A stretch of 26,588 nucleotides of DNA from Solimonas_A sp035476855 (GCA_035476855.1 DATILC010000141.1:1-26588); one strand, 5' to 3'; positions 1-8,979 are shown, counted from the stretch's first letter. Notes: generated from the sequence alone by a model not told the origin. Numbers and translations: made by a program.

Positions 1-780
1 TCGGCGTAGGACCACACGCCGACACGGCCGTTGGCATTGACCTTGAAGTGCTCGGAGCCGACGCCTTCGATCCGGTAGCTGACCGTATCACCCGCATCCG
101 GGTCGATCGCCTTGGTCAGGCCCACCGCCCCCGTGACCATGTTCTCGTTGACGGTGAAGCTGTAGCCCGGCTGCTGGAACACCGGCGCACGGTCGTTCAG
201 GTTGTTGACCGCGATGTTCACGGTGGCCGTGCTGCTGTGGCTGGCGCTGTCGGTGGCCGTCACCGTCAGCACGTAGCTGGTCTGGGTCTCGTAGTCGATG
301 GCGGCGGTCGGCGCCACGCTGATCGCCCCCGTGCTGGCGTCGATCACGAAGTTGGAGGCGCCCGCGCCGCTCAGGCTGTAGGCCAGGACGGCGTCCGCAG
401 CATCCGTGTCGATGGCAACCACCGAGCCGAGAACGCCGGAAGTGGCGTTCTCGTTGACCGAGAAGCTGTAGCTCGGAGCGCCGAAGACCGGCACTTCGTC
501 ATTGAGGTCGTTGACGTTGATGGTTAGAGCAGTGCTGGTTTCATTACCGGCGGCATCAGCTGCGACCAGCGTCAGGCTGAAGACGCTCTGCTGCTCGAAG
601 TCGATGTCGGCATAAGACCAGACGCCGATGCGGCCGTTGGCATTGACCTTGAAGTGCTCGGACCCCGGCCCTTCCAGGCGGTAAGTCACGGCAGTGGCCT
701 CCGGATCGGTTGCCTTCACCATGCCCACGGCGCCGGTGACCATGTTCTCGCTGATCGTGAAGCTGTATCCGGCAGGCTGC
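1..780 (-). repeat. Alternating cadherin repeat units, about 606 bp higher-order period
   Basis: Domains 3 and 5 of the surface protein share an almost identical block (YSFT..ENMVTGAVG, then GSEHFKVNANGR.GVWSYA), while domain 4 between them has a different type (NFVIDASTGAISV). The two GSEHF sites lie at residues 245 and 447, 202 residues apart. The DNA is also strongly conserved, for example ggccgttggcattgacctt at both sites. Confidence 0.8.
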
Positions 781-1394
781 GTGAACACAGGGGCCAGATT
801 TACAGCCTCGACAACGTCGGTCAGCTGCACCGTTACCGTCCCGACCGAGCTCAGCCCGGCGCTGTCCACCGCGGTCACCGTCAGCACAAAGCTCGGCGAG
901 GTTTCGAAGTCCAGCGCACTGCTGTTGGCCACGGTCAGCTGGCCCGTGCTGGCGTTGATCGCGAACGCACCGCCGGGGTTGCCGCCGGTGATCGAGAAGG
1001 TCACCGCATCACCCGCATCCGGGTCGCGTGCCAGCACCGTTCCCAGCACCGTACCCACCGCAGAGTTCTCCGCCACCGTGAAGCTGCCGGTCGCAGAGTC
1101 CGGCGCCTCGTTCACGTCGGAGACCTGGATCTGGATCGTCGCCGTATCGACGTTGCCGAGGGTATCCGTCACCCGCACCTGCAGCGTCTGCAGCGGTTTG
1201 CCCTCGTAGTTGAGCTTGTTGCTCGTCACCGTCACCTGGCCGCTGAGTGCGTCGATCGCAAAGCGGGCGGTATCGCCCCCAACCAGGGAGTAGGTCAGCC
1301 CCGTGCCCGAGGCAGCGACTGTGCCGACCACCGTGCCGGCGGGGGACTTCTCTGCAACGCTGCCAAGCAGTTGGTCATCAATCAGGTTTGCCAT
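1..1394 (-). CDS. Cadherin-like repeat surface protein, partial (C-terminus beyond left edge)
   Basis: The minus frame is open from an ATG at 1394 to the left edge (464 codons seen). It reads as consecutive cadherin/Ig-like domains of about 100 residues: roughly 1-98, 99-200, 201-301, 302-402 and 403 onward. Each has an AEN/NEN start, a DPDAGD-type calcium-binding turn, a LDFET/IDYET motif, LTVTAxDSA near the end, and a VNDLND or SDVNEAP linker. Such proteins are usually large calcium-stiffened adhesins exported by type I secretion with the signal at the far C-terminus, which would fit the absence of an N-terminal signal peptide here; export route is inferred. An in-frame ATG at 1415 would add seven residues; GGGGAT lies 6 nt before the 1394 ATG. 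Function as an adhesin is a family-level inference and the total length is unknown. Confidence 0.85.
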   Translation of the reverse strand, partial: MANLIDDQLLGSVAEKSPAGTVVGTVAASGTGLTYSLVGGDTARFAIDALSGQVTVTSNKLNYEGKPLQTLQVRVTDTLGNVDTATIQIQVSDVNEAPDSATGSFTVAENSAVGTVLGTVLARDPDAGDAVTFSITGGNPGGAFAINASTGQLTVANSSALDFETSPSFVLTVTAVDSAGLSSVGTVTVQLTDVVEAVNLAPVFTQPAGYSFTISENMVTGAVGMVKATDPEATAVTYRLEGPGSEHFKVNANGRIGVWSYADIDFEQQSVFSLTLVAADAAGNETSTALTINVNDLNDEVPVFGAPSYSFSVNENATSGVLGSVVAIDTDAADAVLAYSLSGAGASNFVIDASTGAISVAPTAAIDYETQTSYVLTVTATDSASHSSTATVNIAVNNLNDRAPVFQQPGYSFTVNENMVTGAVGLTKAIDPDAGDTVSYRIEGVGSEHFKVNANGRVGVWSYA

Positions 1395-1415
1395 GGTGAT
1401 ATCCCCGTATGTCAT

Positions 1416-1659
1416 TTTTCCGCGTTCCGCGGATGGATTGAGAGCGATCTAGAGAAGAGGCTTGCGTGCCGCCTGCCGCCCTGCCAACCACGACCAGGGT
1501 TTTCATCAAACCGATGACACCAACATCATCAATTTGAATGACAGATTTCGATACCGCGCAACTCTCCATGCCCGTCCAGACGAAAACCGGGAAGGAAACC
1601 GGACATCGGCTTGTGCGCTGGAAAACGGCACCCGGGGAGGCGCCGTTTCCACCCCCCAT
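1416..1659. other. Intergenic gap between the glycosyltransferase and the cadherin gene
   Basis: No convincing gene is visible in these 244 bases. The right end holds a hairpin that could end glycosyltransferase transcription. The part nearest 1395-1560 is AT-richer than its surroundings and should carry the promoter of the cadherin gene, but I could not pick a clear -35/-10 pair. Confidence 0.5.
1620..1650 (-). terminator. Possible terminator hairpin after the glycosyltransferase
   Basis: On the minus strand GGAAACGGC pairs with GCCGTTTTC around a GC-rich loop, 10 bases past the glycosyltransferase stop. The T run is short and lies partly inside the stem, so this is a weak candidate. Confidence 0.4.
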
Positions 1660-2475
1660 TCAGGGGGAGGAAGCCTCCAGCAGGGGGTCCAGTGCAGCGG
1701 CCAGGCTGGCGAGGTAGAGGCGCAGCAACGGGTGCCGCTCCGCGAACGGATGGCCCGGCAGCCGGTCAGCCAGAGCCGGAAGGTCCGCCCCGACCCGCAA
1801 GGCGGCTCGCAGCAGGTAAAGCTCGGTCTCCGCGGGACCGTGGCCGCCGATGGTGCTGCTTTTCGCCTCGGCAGAGACGCCTGACAGGAACGGCAGGAAG
1901 ACGAAAGCCTTGAACTGGCCGGCAGCTACCAGCCGCTGCAGCGCCACATCCCAGCCAAGACCCTGCTGCCAGCCTCGCGCCATCGCCGCATGCAGGCGAG
2001 TAATGGCACGCGGATGCACGAAATAGGAAGTCGTTCCGGTGAAGGGAAGCCGGGCCAGAGGAAGCAGTTGCACGCTATTACGGGCACGCTGTGCCTGGAG
2101 GGCCCGCGCCACGCGGATGAACTGCTCCGGGTTGAGCGGCGGATGAAAGAACACGTCGCTGAAGATCAGGTCCCATTCCTGCTTGCCTGCCAGGGCCGCC
2201 AATGCCTGGGGCAATTGGGCATCCAGGTCAGCGTCGTCTTCCAGTACATGAAGGATGCGCTGACGTCCGCGCCCCAACTCCAGTACGCCGAGGTGGCTCA
2301 TCCAGCAACCCAGGGCGCCGGGCGACAGCGGGCTGTCCAGCGCCAGTCGGCTACCATCGACTGCTTCAAAGCGCCGGTATCGCGGCGTCCATCCATGCCG
2401 GCGCAGCTGCGCTTCGAGAGTTTTGCGACGCACCTGGTCGCGTGCAAGATTGATGTAGTACCCGTCAATATCCAT
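1660..2475 (-). CDS. Glycosyltransferase family 25 (LPS-type)
   Basis: This 271-residue protein begins MDIDGYYINLARDQVRRKTL, the typical opening of family 25 glycosyltransferases, which add galactose or other sugars to lipooligosaccharide. Further family marks are a GCWMSHLGVLE segment and the acidic donor/metal motif LHVLEDDADL, about residues 55-85, followed by TTSYFVHPRAITRL. No signal peptide or membrane span is seen, so it should act on the cytoplasmic face. The ATG at 2475 is preceded by GGGAGG only 3 nt away, which is close but usable; the longer open frame upstream has no family similarity. It is transcribed divergently from the kinase. The actual acceptor cannot be told from sequence, and the gene sits alone rather than in a visible polysaccharide cluster. 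Confidence 0.82.
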   Translation of the reverse strand: MDIDGYYINLARDQVRRKTLEAQLRRHGWTPRYRRFEAVDGSRLALDSPLSPGALGCWMSHLGVLELGRGRQRILHVLEDDADLDAQLPQALAALAGKQEWDLIFSDVFFHPPLNPEQFIRVARALQAQRARNSVQLLPLARLPFTGTTSYFVHPRAITRLHAAMARGWQQGLGWDVALQRLVAAGQFKAFVFLPFLSGVSAEAKSSTIGGHGPAETELYLLRAALRVGADLPALADRLPGHPFAERHPLLRLYLASLAAALDPLLEASSP

Positions 2476-2589
2476 ATGCCTCCCGGCTGGCTCGGTTAAA
2501 GCGGATGGCCGCGACACGATCCTGACTGCGCGACACCATAAGCCGCGGTGCAAAGCCTCCCTGACCGCACCGGATCGCGCAAGGCCGCC

Positions 2590-2595
2590 TACAAT
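2590..2595 (+). promoter_or_regulatory. Candidate -10 element for the kinase gene
   Basis: TACAAT lies 71 bp before the preferred kinase start. The same 12-mer GCCTACAATGCC (last base aside) recurs in front of sat at 23003, which supports a shared promoter element. No good -35 is seen at 16-18 bp; ctgacc at 2561 is too far. Confidence 0.4.
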
Positions 2596-2665
2596 GCCGG
2601 CAACTGTCGCACCGAGTGCCAAGCATGAGCTCCGACATCCTTCTCCGTCTGCCGCCATTGACGCA

Positions 2666-5395
2666 ATGAGCGAGGGCGCCGGTTGTCCTCCGGAACTGTG
2701 GCCACAGTTCTCCCTGCTACTGGACGAGTTGCTCGAGCTGGAGCCTTCGGCGCGCGGGCACTGGCTGGACCATCTGGACACGGACGCCGCAGACCTGCGG
2801 CCATACCTGCGAGCGGCGATTGAAGCCGATGGCGCAATACAGGCCGCCGGCGCGGAGGGGCGGCCGCATATCGTCGGCAATTCCGACGGCTACATGTTCG
2901 AGGCGGGGCACTGCATAGGACCGTATAGCCTGACCGCGCCACTGGGCCACGGCGGCATGGGCGAGGTCTGGCGCGCGACCAGGATTGACGGCTCCCTGGC
3001 CCGCGAGGTCGCCCTGAAGCTGCCGCACACCTGGCTGCTCACGGCGGGAATGCGACTGCGCCTCGCGCGTGAGCGCAACATCCTCGGCGAATTGACGCAT
3101 CCGAATATCGCGCAGATCTACGACGCCGGCATCGCTGCGGACGGCCAGCCCTGGCTGGCGCTGGAACTGATAGACGGCCTCCGCATCGACGACTACTGCC
3201 GCGAGCGACGCCTGTCCCTCGACGAGCGCCTGGCACTATTCGCACAGGTGATGGAAGCGGTACAGGCTGCACATGCCCGGCTGATCGTGCATCGTGACAT
3301 CAAGCCGGCAAACATTCTGGTGACCGCCGACGGCAAAGTGAAGCTGCTGGACTTCGGCATCGCCAAACTGCTGTCCGACACTGCCCGCAAGGGAGACAAC
3401 CCCCCCACCCTTGGCAGCAGCCGCGCTGCGACGCCGGACTACGCAGCCCCCGAGCAACTCGCCGGGGGTGCCATCACGGTGGCGACCGACGTGTACGCCC
3501 TGGGCGTCACGCTGTTCGAAGTCCTTACCGGGCGACGTCCATTCCCGCGCTCGAACGGTAACGCACCTCCCCCCCGTGACCTGGCACCGTTAGCGTCGGC
3601 GCAGCTGCGAGGAGAACACGCGGCGCACACCGCAGGGCTGAGCACCCGCGAGCTGTCACGCGCGCTGTCCGGGGATCTCGATGCGATCCTGGCCAAGGCG
3701 CTGGCCCCCGGGCCGGCGGCACGATACGCCAGCGCGGCACGCATGGCGGACGATCTGATGCGGCACCGCTACCACCTGCCGATCGAAGCGCGCCATATCA
3801 CCAGCCTGGAACGTGCGGGCAAGTTTGCGCAACGACACCGGCTGGCGATGATTGCCTCCATTGCCGTGCTGGTGAGCATTCTTGCCGGAACCAGCGCCAG
3901 CCTGTGGCAGGCGCGCCGCGCCATAGCTGCAGCGCAACGAGCCGAGGCCACCAGTGCCTTGCTGATCGGCGTCTTCACTGCAAGCGATCGCCTGACCGCC
4001 GACGGCCGACAGCCAGGGACCATGACCGCTCGCGAAATGCTCGATTCCGTCGTCGACCGCCTCGACACCGAGCTGCGCGATCAGCCTGAAGCACAGCTGG
4101 AATTGCTCGCAAGCGCGCATCACATCTATCGGCAATGGTATGAGCGGCAACGGGTTGAGCAGGTGCAGAAGAAGTACCGCGAATTACTGGGACGACTGCA
4201 TGGAGAGGCTGATCCGCGCATCGTGATCAGCCTGATCGAGCAGGCGGCAATGTATCGGGACTACCCTGACGAGACTCCTGCCGCTGCACTGCTGCGGGAG
4301 GCGCAGCAGCTGATCCGGCGCCATGGGCTGGGAGGCACATTGGTCGATGCTCAGTGGCAGGTGGAAATGGCGCGCGAGGAGTTTCCGGAAGCCGGGGGCT
4401 CCCTGCGCGCCCTGCAGCGCTTGCGCAAAGCGATGGCCATCTACCGAAAGCTGTCGCCGCAGGAGCAGGACCTGCGCTGGCCTCGCTACTACTACGCCTC
4501 CGCCTTGCTGCAGTCCGGGGACTACGATGAAGCGCGCAAGGCAAGCCTCGAAGGCATCGCGCACGAGAAGTCGGAGCCGGCAGCGACGCGTAACGACTGG
4601 CTGGTGGCCATGCATCTGGTTCAGCTGGGGCATATCGAGCGGGCACGCGGCGATGCCGCGACAGCGCGCGCCGCCTACGACAATGGTGCCGCACTGTCCC
4701 TGGCAACCTTCGGTCGTGATGTCACGACCTACTTCGAGGCAACACTGTGGTGCGCCACCTTGCAGGCCTGGCGTGGCGACACGGCAACGGCCCGTCTTCT
4801 GTTCGAGAAGGAACGCGCCAGCTTTCCGCCCCGGCTACCGGCCGACGAAGAGGGTGGCGCCTGGTTCTATCTGGCCTACGCCCGCTTCCTGCTTGAGCAG
4901 GGAGAGGCCGCGGCGGCGCTGCCATTGCTGGAGCAGGCCGAACGGGTACGTATCAGCTCCCATCCGGCGCTGTTCCGTCATGCCGACATTCTGCTGACCA
5001 AGGGCGAAGTCCTGGAGGCTCTCGGCAGATACCCGGCGGCGCAGGCGGCACTGCAAGCAGCCCGGCACGATTACCTCCAGCTCGCCGATCAATCGGCGGT
5101 CCGTGGCCTCGAGACCAGGGAGCGCTGGATCAGATTCCAGCTGGACCGTGGCGCCACCACCGGCATGGAAGACGAGCTGCGGATGATCCTGAAGCTGGCG
5201 GATAAGCGGCGTCTGTTGGTGTCAGCAGAGGCCAGCATGGACCTGGCACGCATCGCCCATGCCCGGGGCCAGCGCCAGGAAAGCCAGGAACTGGTACGGC
5301 AGTCGCTGCTGCAGCTTGCGGAGGTCCGTGCCGTTCAAGGACCGGCGCCGGCGAGGCGCTTGCAGCTGCAGGCTGAACGGCTTGCGGGGCCCTGA
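2666..5395 (+). CDS. Membrane Ser/Thr protein kinase with TPR-like C-terminal region
   Basis: Counting from the ATG at 2666 the protein has 909 residues. An N-terminal helical segment (WPQFSLLLDELLELE) is followed by a Hanks-type kinase domain: glycine loop LGHGGMGEV near 93-101, lysine in VALK at 118, catalytic HRDIKPAN with Asp 211, DFG at 229-231 and an APEQ loop. A single membrane span lies at about 393-414 (LAMIASIAVLVSILAG), and the remaining ~490 residues are helical repeats rich in Ala/Leu/Tyr, consistent with TPRs used for protein recognition outside the membrane. All key catalytic residues are present, so it should be active. An ATG at 2594 would add 24 residues, but it overlaps the TACAAT promoter-like site and the extra residues look unconserved; neither start has a strong ribosome site. 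Targets are unknown; relatives in Xanthomonadales-type bacteria often partner ECF sigma factors, none of which is visible here. Confidence 0.85.
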   Translation: MSEGAGCPPELWPQFSLLLDELLELEPSARGHWLDHLDTDAADLRPYLRAAIEADGAIQAAGAEGRPHIVGNSDGYMFEAGHCIGPYSLTAPLGHGGMGEVWRATRIDGSLAREVALKLPHTWLLTAGMRLRLARERNILGELTHPNIAQIYDAGIAADGQPWLALELIDGLRIDDYCRERRLSLDERLALFAQVMEAVQAAHARLIVHRDIKPANILVTADGKVKLLDFGIAKLLSDTARKGDNPPTLGSSRAATPDYAAPEQLAGGAITVATDVYALGVTLFEVLTGRRPFPRSNGNAPPPRDLAPLASAQLRGEHAAHTAGLSTRELSRALSGDLDAILAKALAPGPAARYASAARMADDLMRHRYHLPIEARHITSLERAGKFAQRHRLAMIASIAVLVSILAGTSASLWQARRAIAAAQRAEATSALLIGVFTASDRLTADGRQPGTMTAREMLDSVVDRLDTELRDQPEAQLELLASAHHIYRQWYERQRVEQVQKKYRELLGRLHGEADPRIVISLIEQAAMYRDYPDETPAAALLREAQQLIRRHGLGGTLVDAQWQVEMAREEFPEAGGSLRALQRLRKAMAIYRKLSPQEQDLRWPRYYYASALLQSGDYDEARKASLEGIAHEKSEPAATRNDWLVAMHLVQLGHIERARGDAATARAAYDNGAALSLATFGRDVTTYFEATLWCATLQAWRGDTATARLLFEKERASFPPRLPADEEGGAWFYLAYARFLLEQGEAAAALPLLEQAERVRISSHPALFRHADILLTKGEVLEALGRYPAAQAALQAARHDYLQLADQSAVRGLETRERWIRFQLDRGATTGMEDELRMILKLADKRRLLVSAEASMDLARIAHARGQRQESQELVRQSLLQLAEVRAVQGPAPARRLQLQAERLAGP

Positions 5396-5716
5396 CTAGC
5401 TCGCGCGCGGCCCTGCCAGGCAGGGGCAGGGGCGCAAGGTATTGGGGTGATTCCGGCGCGCGCGATCGATCGGCGTCACTACGTCCAGCGGGAACATGGC
5501 TTCGAACTGCAGGACCGTGCCGCTTGTCGGGACCGCCACGCCGGAGTTCGCCGGCTGCACAACGATCATGCCAATCAACAGGGAGAGCAGCAGCCCCTGC
5601 AGCCTGCGTCGGGCAAGCGTTGCGACCACCGTTACATCGGCAACAGCGATCACCGGCGACGGCTCGATGTCATTGGCACGCGGGAACGCAACATGCCGAG
5701 GCAGATGATTGATCAT
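5396..5716 (-). CDS. Small protein with one hydrophobic segment, unknown
   Basis: I do not recognise this 106-residue protein. A polar N-terminus of about 45 residues precedes a hydrophobic stretch RRRLQGLLLSLLIGMIVVQP, which looks like a membrane anchor or late signal segment, then a variable tail ending in Arg/Pro/Cys-rich residues. The ATG at 5716 has GGGAG 6 nt upstream, the main support for its being real. Its stop codon abuts the kinase stop with no base between, so the two genes converge tail to tail. Composition is less GC-biased at third positions than in neighbours; it could be a spurious frame. Confidence 0.4.
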   Translation of the reverse strand: MINHLPRHVAFPRANDIEPSPVIAVADVTVVATLARRRLQGLLLSLLIGMIVVQPANSGVAVPTSGTVLQFEAMFPLDVVTPIDRARRNHPNTLRPCPCLAGPRAS

Positions 5717-5895
5717 GACGACTCCCGTAAAGCTGATATGGGTTCGCCGCCATCGTCCATGACCGCACTGCGAAATCCAGAAACTTCGAATCCAGCCTAT
5801 TGGGAAAACACTCAGACGTATCCACCCTGTTCCGGGGGCAGGGGCAGAGCCAGAACAACCCATCTAGGGGGTGGTCCGCAACATTTTCCTGCCGA

Positions 5896-6291
5896 TCAGT
5901 CGCCGCGGATCGCCGAAATCTCGATCTCCAGCGCGCGCACCGACAGGTGGATCTCGCGCAGCGCCACCAGCAGCGAGGCCAGCATCAGCAGCAGCGCGGC
6001 ACCGAACAGCAGGGCCGCGGTCAGTTCGCCGCCGAGGAACAGCGCGAACAGGCTGACGGTGCAGAGCAGCAGGCTCAGCACGCCGGCGGCCTGGCTGTAG
6101 CGCACCAGCGAGACGCGGTGGCTGAGGCTTTCGATCTGCTGCAGCAGCGCCGGCGCCGGGTGGTCCTGGTAGCGGTTGATCAGCTGGCGCACCAGGCTGG
6201 CCAGGCCGAGGAAACGGTTGGTGTAGGCCAGCATCAGCAGCGAGATCGCCGGGAACAGCAGGCCGACGGTGCCGTAGTTGAGACTCTGCAT
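5896..6291 (-). CDS. DUF2721 family membrane protein
   Basis: This 131-residue protein fits the DUF2721 family: a hydrophobic N-terminus (GLLFPAISLLMLAYTNRFLGLASLVR), a polar middle helix, and two further membrane segments (LSLLLCTVSLFALFLGG and ALLFGAALLLMLASLLVAL), ending in a helix with EIHLSVRALEIEI. The family's biochemical role is unknown. Its ATG at 6291 directly follows the TAG of the AraC gene (TAGATG), with GGGAG inside the end of the AraC coding sequence, so the pair should be translationally coupled. Coupling to the regulator may be incidental. Confidence 0.75.
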   Translation of the reverse strand: MQSLNYGTVGLLFPAISLLMLAYTNRFLGLASLVRQLINRYQDHPAPALLQQIESLSHRVSLVRYSQAAGVLSLLLCTVSLFALFLGGELTAALLFGAALLLMLASLLVALREIHLSVRALEIEISAIRGD

Positions 6292-7320
6292 CTATTTCTC
6301 CCGGGATGCGTGCCGCTGCTGGCGGTAGACCGCCGGTGACACACCCTTCCAGCGCTTGAAGGCATGGATGAAGCTGGCTGGCTCCGAATACCCCAGGCGC
6401 ATCGCCACCTCTTCGAGCTTGAGGTGCGCGGTGGTCAGCAGTTCTTCGGCCAGGGCCTGGCGGATCTCGTCGACCAGCGCGCGGAACGAGGTGCCCTCCT
6501 CCTCCAGGCGTCGGCGCAGGCTGCGCGTCGCCATGTGCAGTTCGCCGGCCACCAGATCGATGCCCGGCATGTCGCCCGGCGACTGCAGCAGGCGGTCGCG
6601 CACGCGGCCGGCGATGCCGCTGCGCTGCTGGCGCCGCGCCAGCAGCTGGCGGCACTGCTCGGTGCACATGCGCGCCATCACGCTGTTGCCCTGCGGCAGC
6701 GGCGCATCGACATGACTGGAATCCAGCCACAGCGAGTTGTCGGCGGCATCGAAGCGCGGTTCCGCGCCGATCAGTTCGCGGAAGCGCTCGGCATAGGCCG
6801 GGCGGCGGAAGCGGAACTGCAGGCCCAGCATCGGCATGCCGCCGGGGCGCAGCTCGCGCATGGCCGTGGCCAGCGCGGCGAAGTCGCGCTCCAGCAGGAA
6901 CTGCCGCACCCCCGGCTCGATCGCACTGTCGTCCAGCACCACGTGCAGCTCGCGGCCCTGTTCGCGCAGCGAGAAGCGCACGAAGGCGTAGGTCAGGTCG
7001 AGGTAGCGCACCGCGACGTCGGCGGCGCTGCGGAAGGTCGGGCTGCTGAGCAGGGCAAAGCCCCAGATGCCGTAGGACGAGAGGTGATAGCGCAGGCCGG
7101 CGTCGAGGCCGATGCCTGGCACATGGCCGAGCGCGCCGACCAGGTTGCGCACCAGCTGCAGCTCCTGCGCGGCACTGATTTCCTGCTGCGCGTCAGTCAG
7201 CGACGCGGCATCGAGTCCGGTGCCGCGCAGGCAGTCGGCCTCGGCCAGTCCATGCTGCAGGCCGAGCTGGGTCAGCAGCTGGGCGCTGACGACGCTGCGG
7301 CGGACTTCGGACTGGGGCAT
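6292..7320 (-). CDS. AraC-family regulator (arabinose-binding-like N-domain type)
   Basis: The protein has 342 residues. The N-terminal two thirds (SAQLLTQLGLQHGL ... ALLSSPTFRSAADVAVRYLDL) match the AraC subgroup with the PF12625-type sensor domain, as in OruR and mycobacterial VirS. The C-terminus carries the double helix-turn-helix: HMATRSLRRRLEEEGTSFRA, then LEEVAMRLGYSEPASFIHAFKRWKGVSPAVYRQQ. The ATG at 7320 has GAGG 6 nt before it; an upstream open extension to 7425 is unlikely. It is divergent from the monooxygenase operon across 149 bp and is the obvious candidate to activate it, as VirS does for mymA. The inducing ligand is unknown but in this subgroup is often the pathway substrate or a fatty acyl compound. 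Confidence 0.9.
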   Translation of the reverse strand: MPQSEVRRSVVSAQLLTQLGLQHGLAEADCLRGTGLDAASLTDAQQEISAAQELQLVRNLVGALGHVPGIGLDAGLRYHLSSYGIWGFALLSSPTFRSAADVAVRYLDLTYAFVRFSLREQGRELHVVLDDSAIEPGVRQFLLERDFAALATAMRELRPGGMPMLGLQFRFRRPAYAERFRELIGAEPRFDAADNSLWLDSSHVDAPLPQGNSVMARMCTEQCRQLLARRQQRSGIAGRVRDRLLQSPGDMPGIDLVAGELHMATRSLRRRLEEEGTSFRALVDEIRQALAEELLTTAHLKLEEVAMRLGYSEPASFIHAFKRWKGVSPAVYRQQRHASREK

Positions 7321-7469
7321 GCGCGCCTCGGAAAATGCCGTTCCCGGAAGGGAAAATCGGAGGGATTCGGCCCTGGCCGGAATTATCAATGCAATGGCCG
7401 TGCGCGTCATCCACCATGAAGGCATCTATCGTCATGATGCCCCCATACCAATCGTTCAAGAGACAGCCC
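7321..7469. promoter_or_regulatory. Divergent AraC / monooxygenase control region with inverted repeats
   Basis: Two inverted repeats stand out: TTCCC-GGAA-GGGAA at 7341-7354, close to the AraC start, and GGCATC-N9-GATGCC at 7421-7441, whose right end is 28 bp before the monooxygenase ATG. Either may be an operator. AATTATCAAT near 7381-7390 is the most AT-rich patch and may hold a -10. Assignments are inferred. Confidence 0.45.
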
Positions 7470-8969
7470 ATGAACAACCCCGTGCAAGCACCCCTGCAGG
7501 TCGCCGTGATCGGCGCAGGCTTCGGCGGCCTCGGCCTGGGTTACTACCTGAAGCAGGCCGGAATCGAGGACTTCGTGATCCTCGAGAAGGCCGACGAGGT
7601 CGGCGGCACCTGGCGCGAGAACACCTACCCGGGCTCCGGCTGCGACATCCCCTCGCACCTGTATTCCTACTCCTTCGAGCCGCACTACCCCTGGGCCTAC
7701 CGCTACGGCAAGCAGAGCGAGATTCTCGACTACCAGCGCCACGTCGCGCGCAAGCACGACATCCAGCGCCACATCCGCTTCGGCTGCGAGGTCAGCAGCG
7801 CCGCATTCGACGAGGCCAGCGGCCTGTGGACCGTGACCCTGGGCAACGGCGAGCAGATCCAGGCGCGCCAGGTGGTCAGCGCGGTCGGCCAGCTGCACCG
7901 CCCGGCGTACCCGAAGGTCAAGGGGCTGGAGCGCTTCAAGGGCAAGGCCTTCCACTCGGCGCGCTGGGATCATTCCTTTGACCTCAAGGGCAAGACCGTC
8001 GCCGTGATTGGCACCGGTGCCTCGGCCGTGCAGTTCGTGCCGGAAGTGGCCAAGCTGGTGGAGAAGCTGCACGTGTTCCAGCGCTCGCCCGGCTGGTTCG
8101 TGCCGAAGTTCGAGAAGGCCTTCGGGCCGTTCACGCAGTGGCTGCTCAAGACCTTCCCGGTGATCCACGATCTGGACCGCTGGCGCATCTTCTTCGTCGC
8201 CGAGACCCTGGCCTACGCCTACAACGGCCACAAGTGGGTCGAGAAGCTGGTCACGGCGCTGGCCAAGACCCACCTGTGGATCCAGGTGCGCGACCCGGTG
8301 CTGCGCAAGAAGCTGACGCCGGACTTCCCGGTCGGCTGCAAGCGCATCCTGCTGAGCAACGACTGGCTGCCGACGATGGCGCGGCCCAACGTCGAGGTGG
8401 TCGATACCGCGATCCGCGAGGTCACCGAGGACAGCGTCATCACCGCCGACGGCAGCGTGCGCAAGGTCGACGCGCTGATCTACGGCACCGGCTTCACCGC
8501 CACCGACTTCCTCGCGCCGATGGCCGTGCGCGGCCTCGGCGGCCAGGACCTGCATGCAAGCTGGAGCCAGGGTGCCGAGGCCTACCTCGGCATGTCGGTC
8601 AGCGGCTTCCCCAACTTCTTCATGCTCTACGGCCCCAACACCAACGTCGGCTCCGGCTCGATCATCCACATGCTCGAATGCCAGCAGCGCTACATCGTGC
8701 AGATGGCACAGGCGCTGCGCAGCCAGGGCTGGCGCTATGCCGAGCTGCGCGCCAGCGCGCAGGCCGCCTACCGCGACGAGATCCAGACCCGCAGCGCCGC
8801 CACCACCTACTCCGGCAACTGCCAGAGCTGGTACAAGACCGCCGAGGGTCGCAACACCAACAACTGGGTCGGCTCGATGCTGGAGTTCGCGCGCCGCACC
8901 AGGCAGCCGGACTTCACCGCCTACCGCATCGAGAAGCAGCCCGCCGCACAGTTGCAGCGCGCCGCCTGA
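7470..8969 (+). CDS. Flavin-containing Baeyer-Villiger-type monooxygenase
   Basis: The 499-residue protein has an FAD Rossmann motif GAGFGG at 15-20, GGTWREN at 45-51 with the nearby D59 of the GCDIPS segment, a second nucleotide-binding motif GTGASA at 181-186 for NADPH, and a Baeyer-Villiger fingerprint variant FKGKAFHSARWD at 156-167 (consensus FxGxxxHxxxW[P/D]). This class inserts oxygen next to a ketone to give an ester or lactone, using NADPH and O2. Order and partners (divergent AraC regulator, esterase immediately downstream) resemble MymA of Mycobacterium tuberculosis. The start is the ATG at 7470; the ribosome site (AAGAGACA) is only fair. An N-hydroxylating or other FMO role cannot be excluded; the substrate is unknown. 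Confidence 0.9.
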   Translation: MNNPVQAPLQVAVIGAGFGGLGLGYYLKQAGIEDFVILEKADEVGGTWRENTYPGSGCDIPSHLYSYSFEPHYPWAYRYGKQSEILDYQRHVARKHDIQRHIRFGCEVSSAAFDEASGLWTVTLGNGEQIQARQVVSAVGQLHRPAYPKVKGLERFKGKAFHSARWDHSFDLKGKTVAVIGTGASAVQFVPEVAKLVEKLHVFQRSPGWFVPKFEKAFGPFTQWLLKTFPVIHDLDRWRIFFVAETLAYAYNGHKWVEKLVTALAKTHLWIQVRDPVLRKKLTPDFPVGCKRILLSNDWLPTMARPNVEVVDTAIREVTEDSVITADGSVRKVDALIYGTGFTATDFLAPMAVRGLGGQDLHASWSQGAEAYLGMSVSGFPNFFMLYGPNTNVGSGSIIHMLECQQRYIVQMAQALRSQGWRYAELRASAQAAYRDEIQTRSAATTYSGNCQSWYKTAEGRNTNNWVGSMLEFARRTRQPDFTAYRIEKQPAAQLQRAA

Positions 8970-8979
8970 GGAGATCGCC

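Noticed and set aside
1..780. CRISPR-like periodic repeats
   Set aside because: The repeats are long, in frame and encode cadherin domains; no spacers.
654..1517. Plus-strand open frame opposite the cadherin gene
   Set aside because: The minus strand has continuous cadherin repeats; the plus frame is His/Arg-rich with no recognisable domain.
2594..2665. Upstream ATG as the kinase start
   Set aside because: It overlaps the TACAAT promoter-like site and adds unconserved residues. It is kept only as an alternative.
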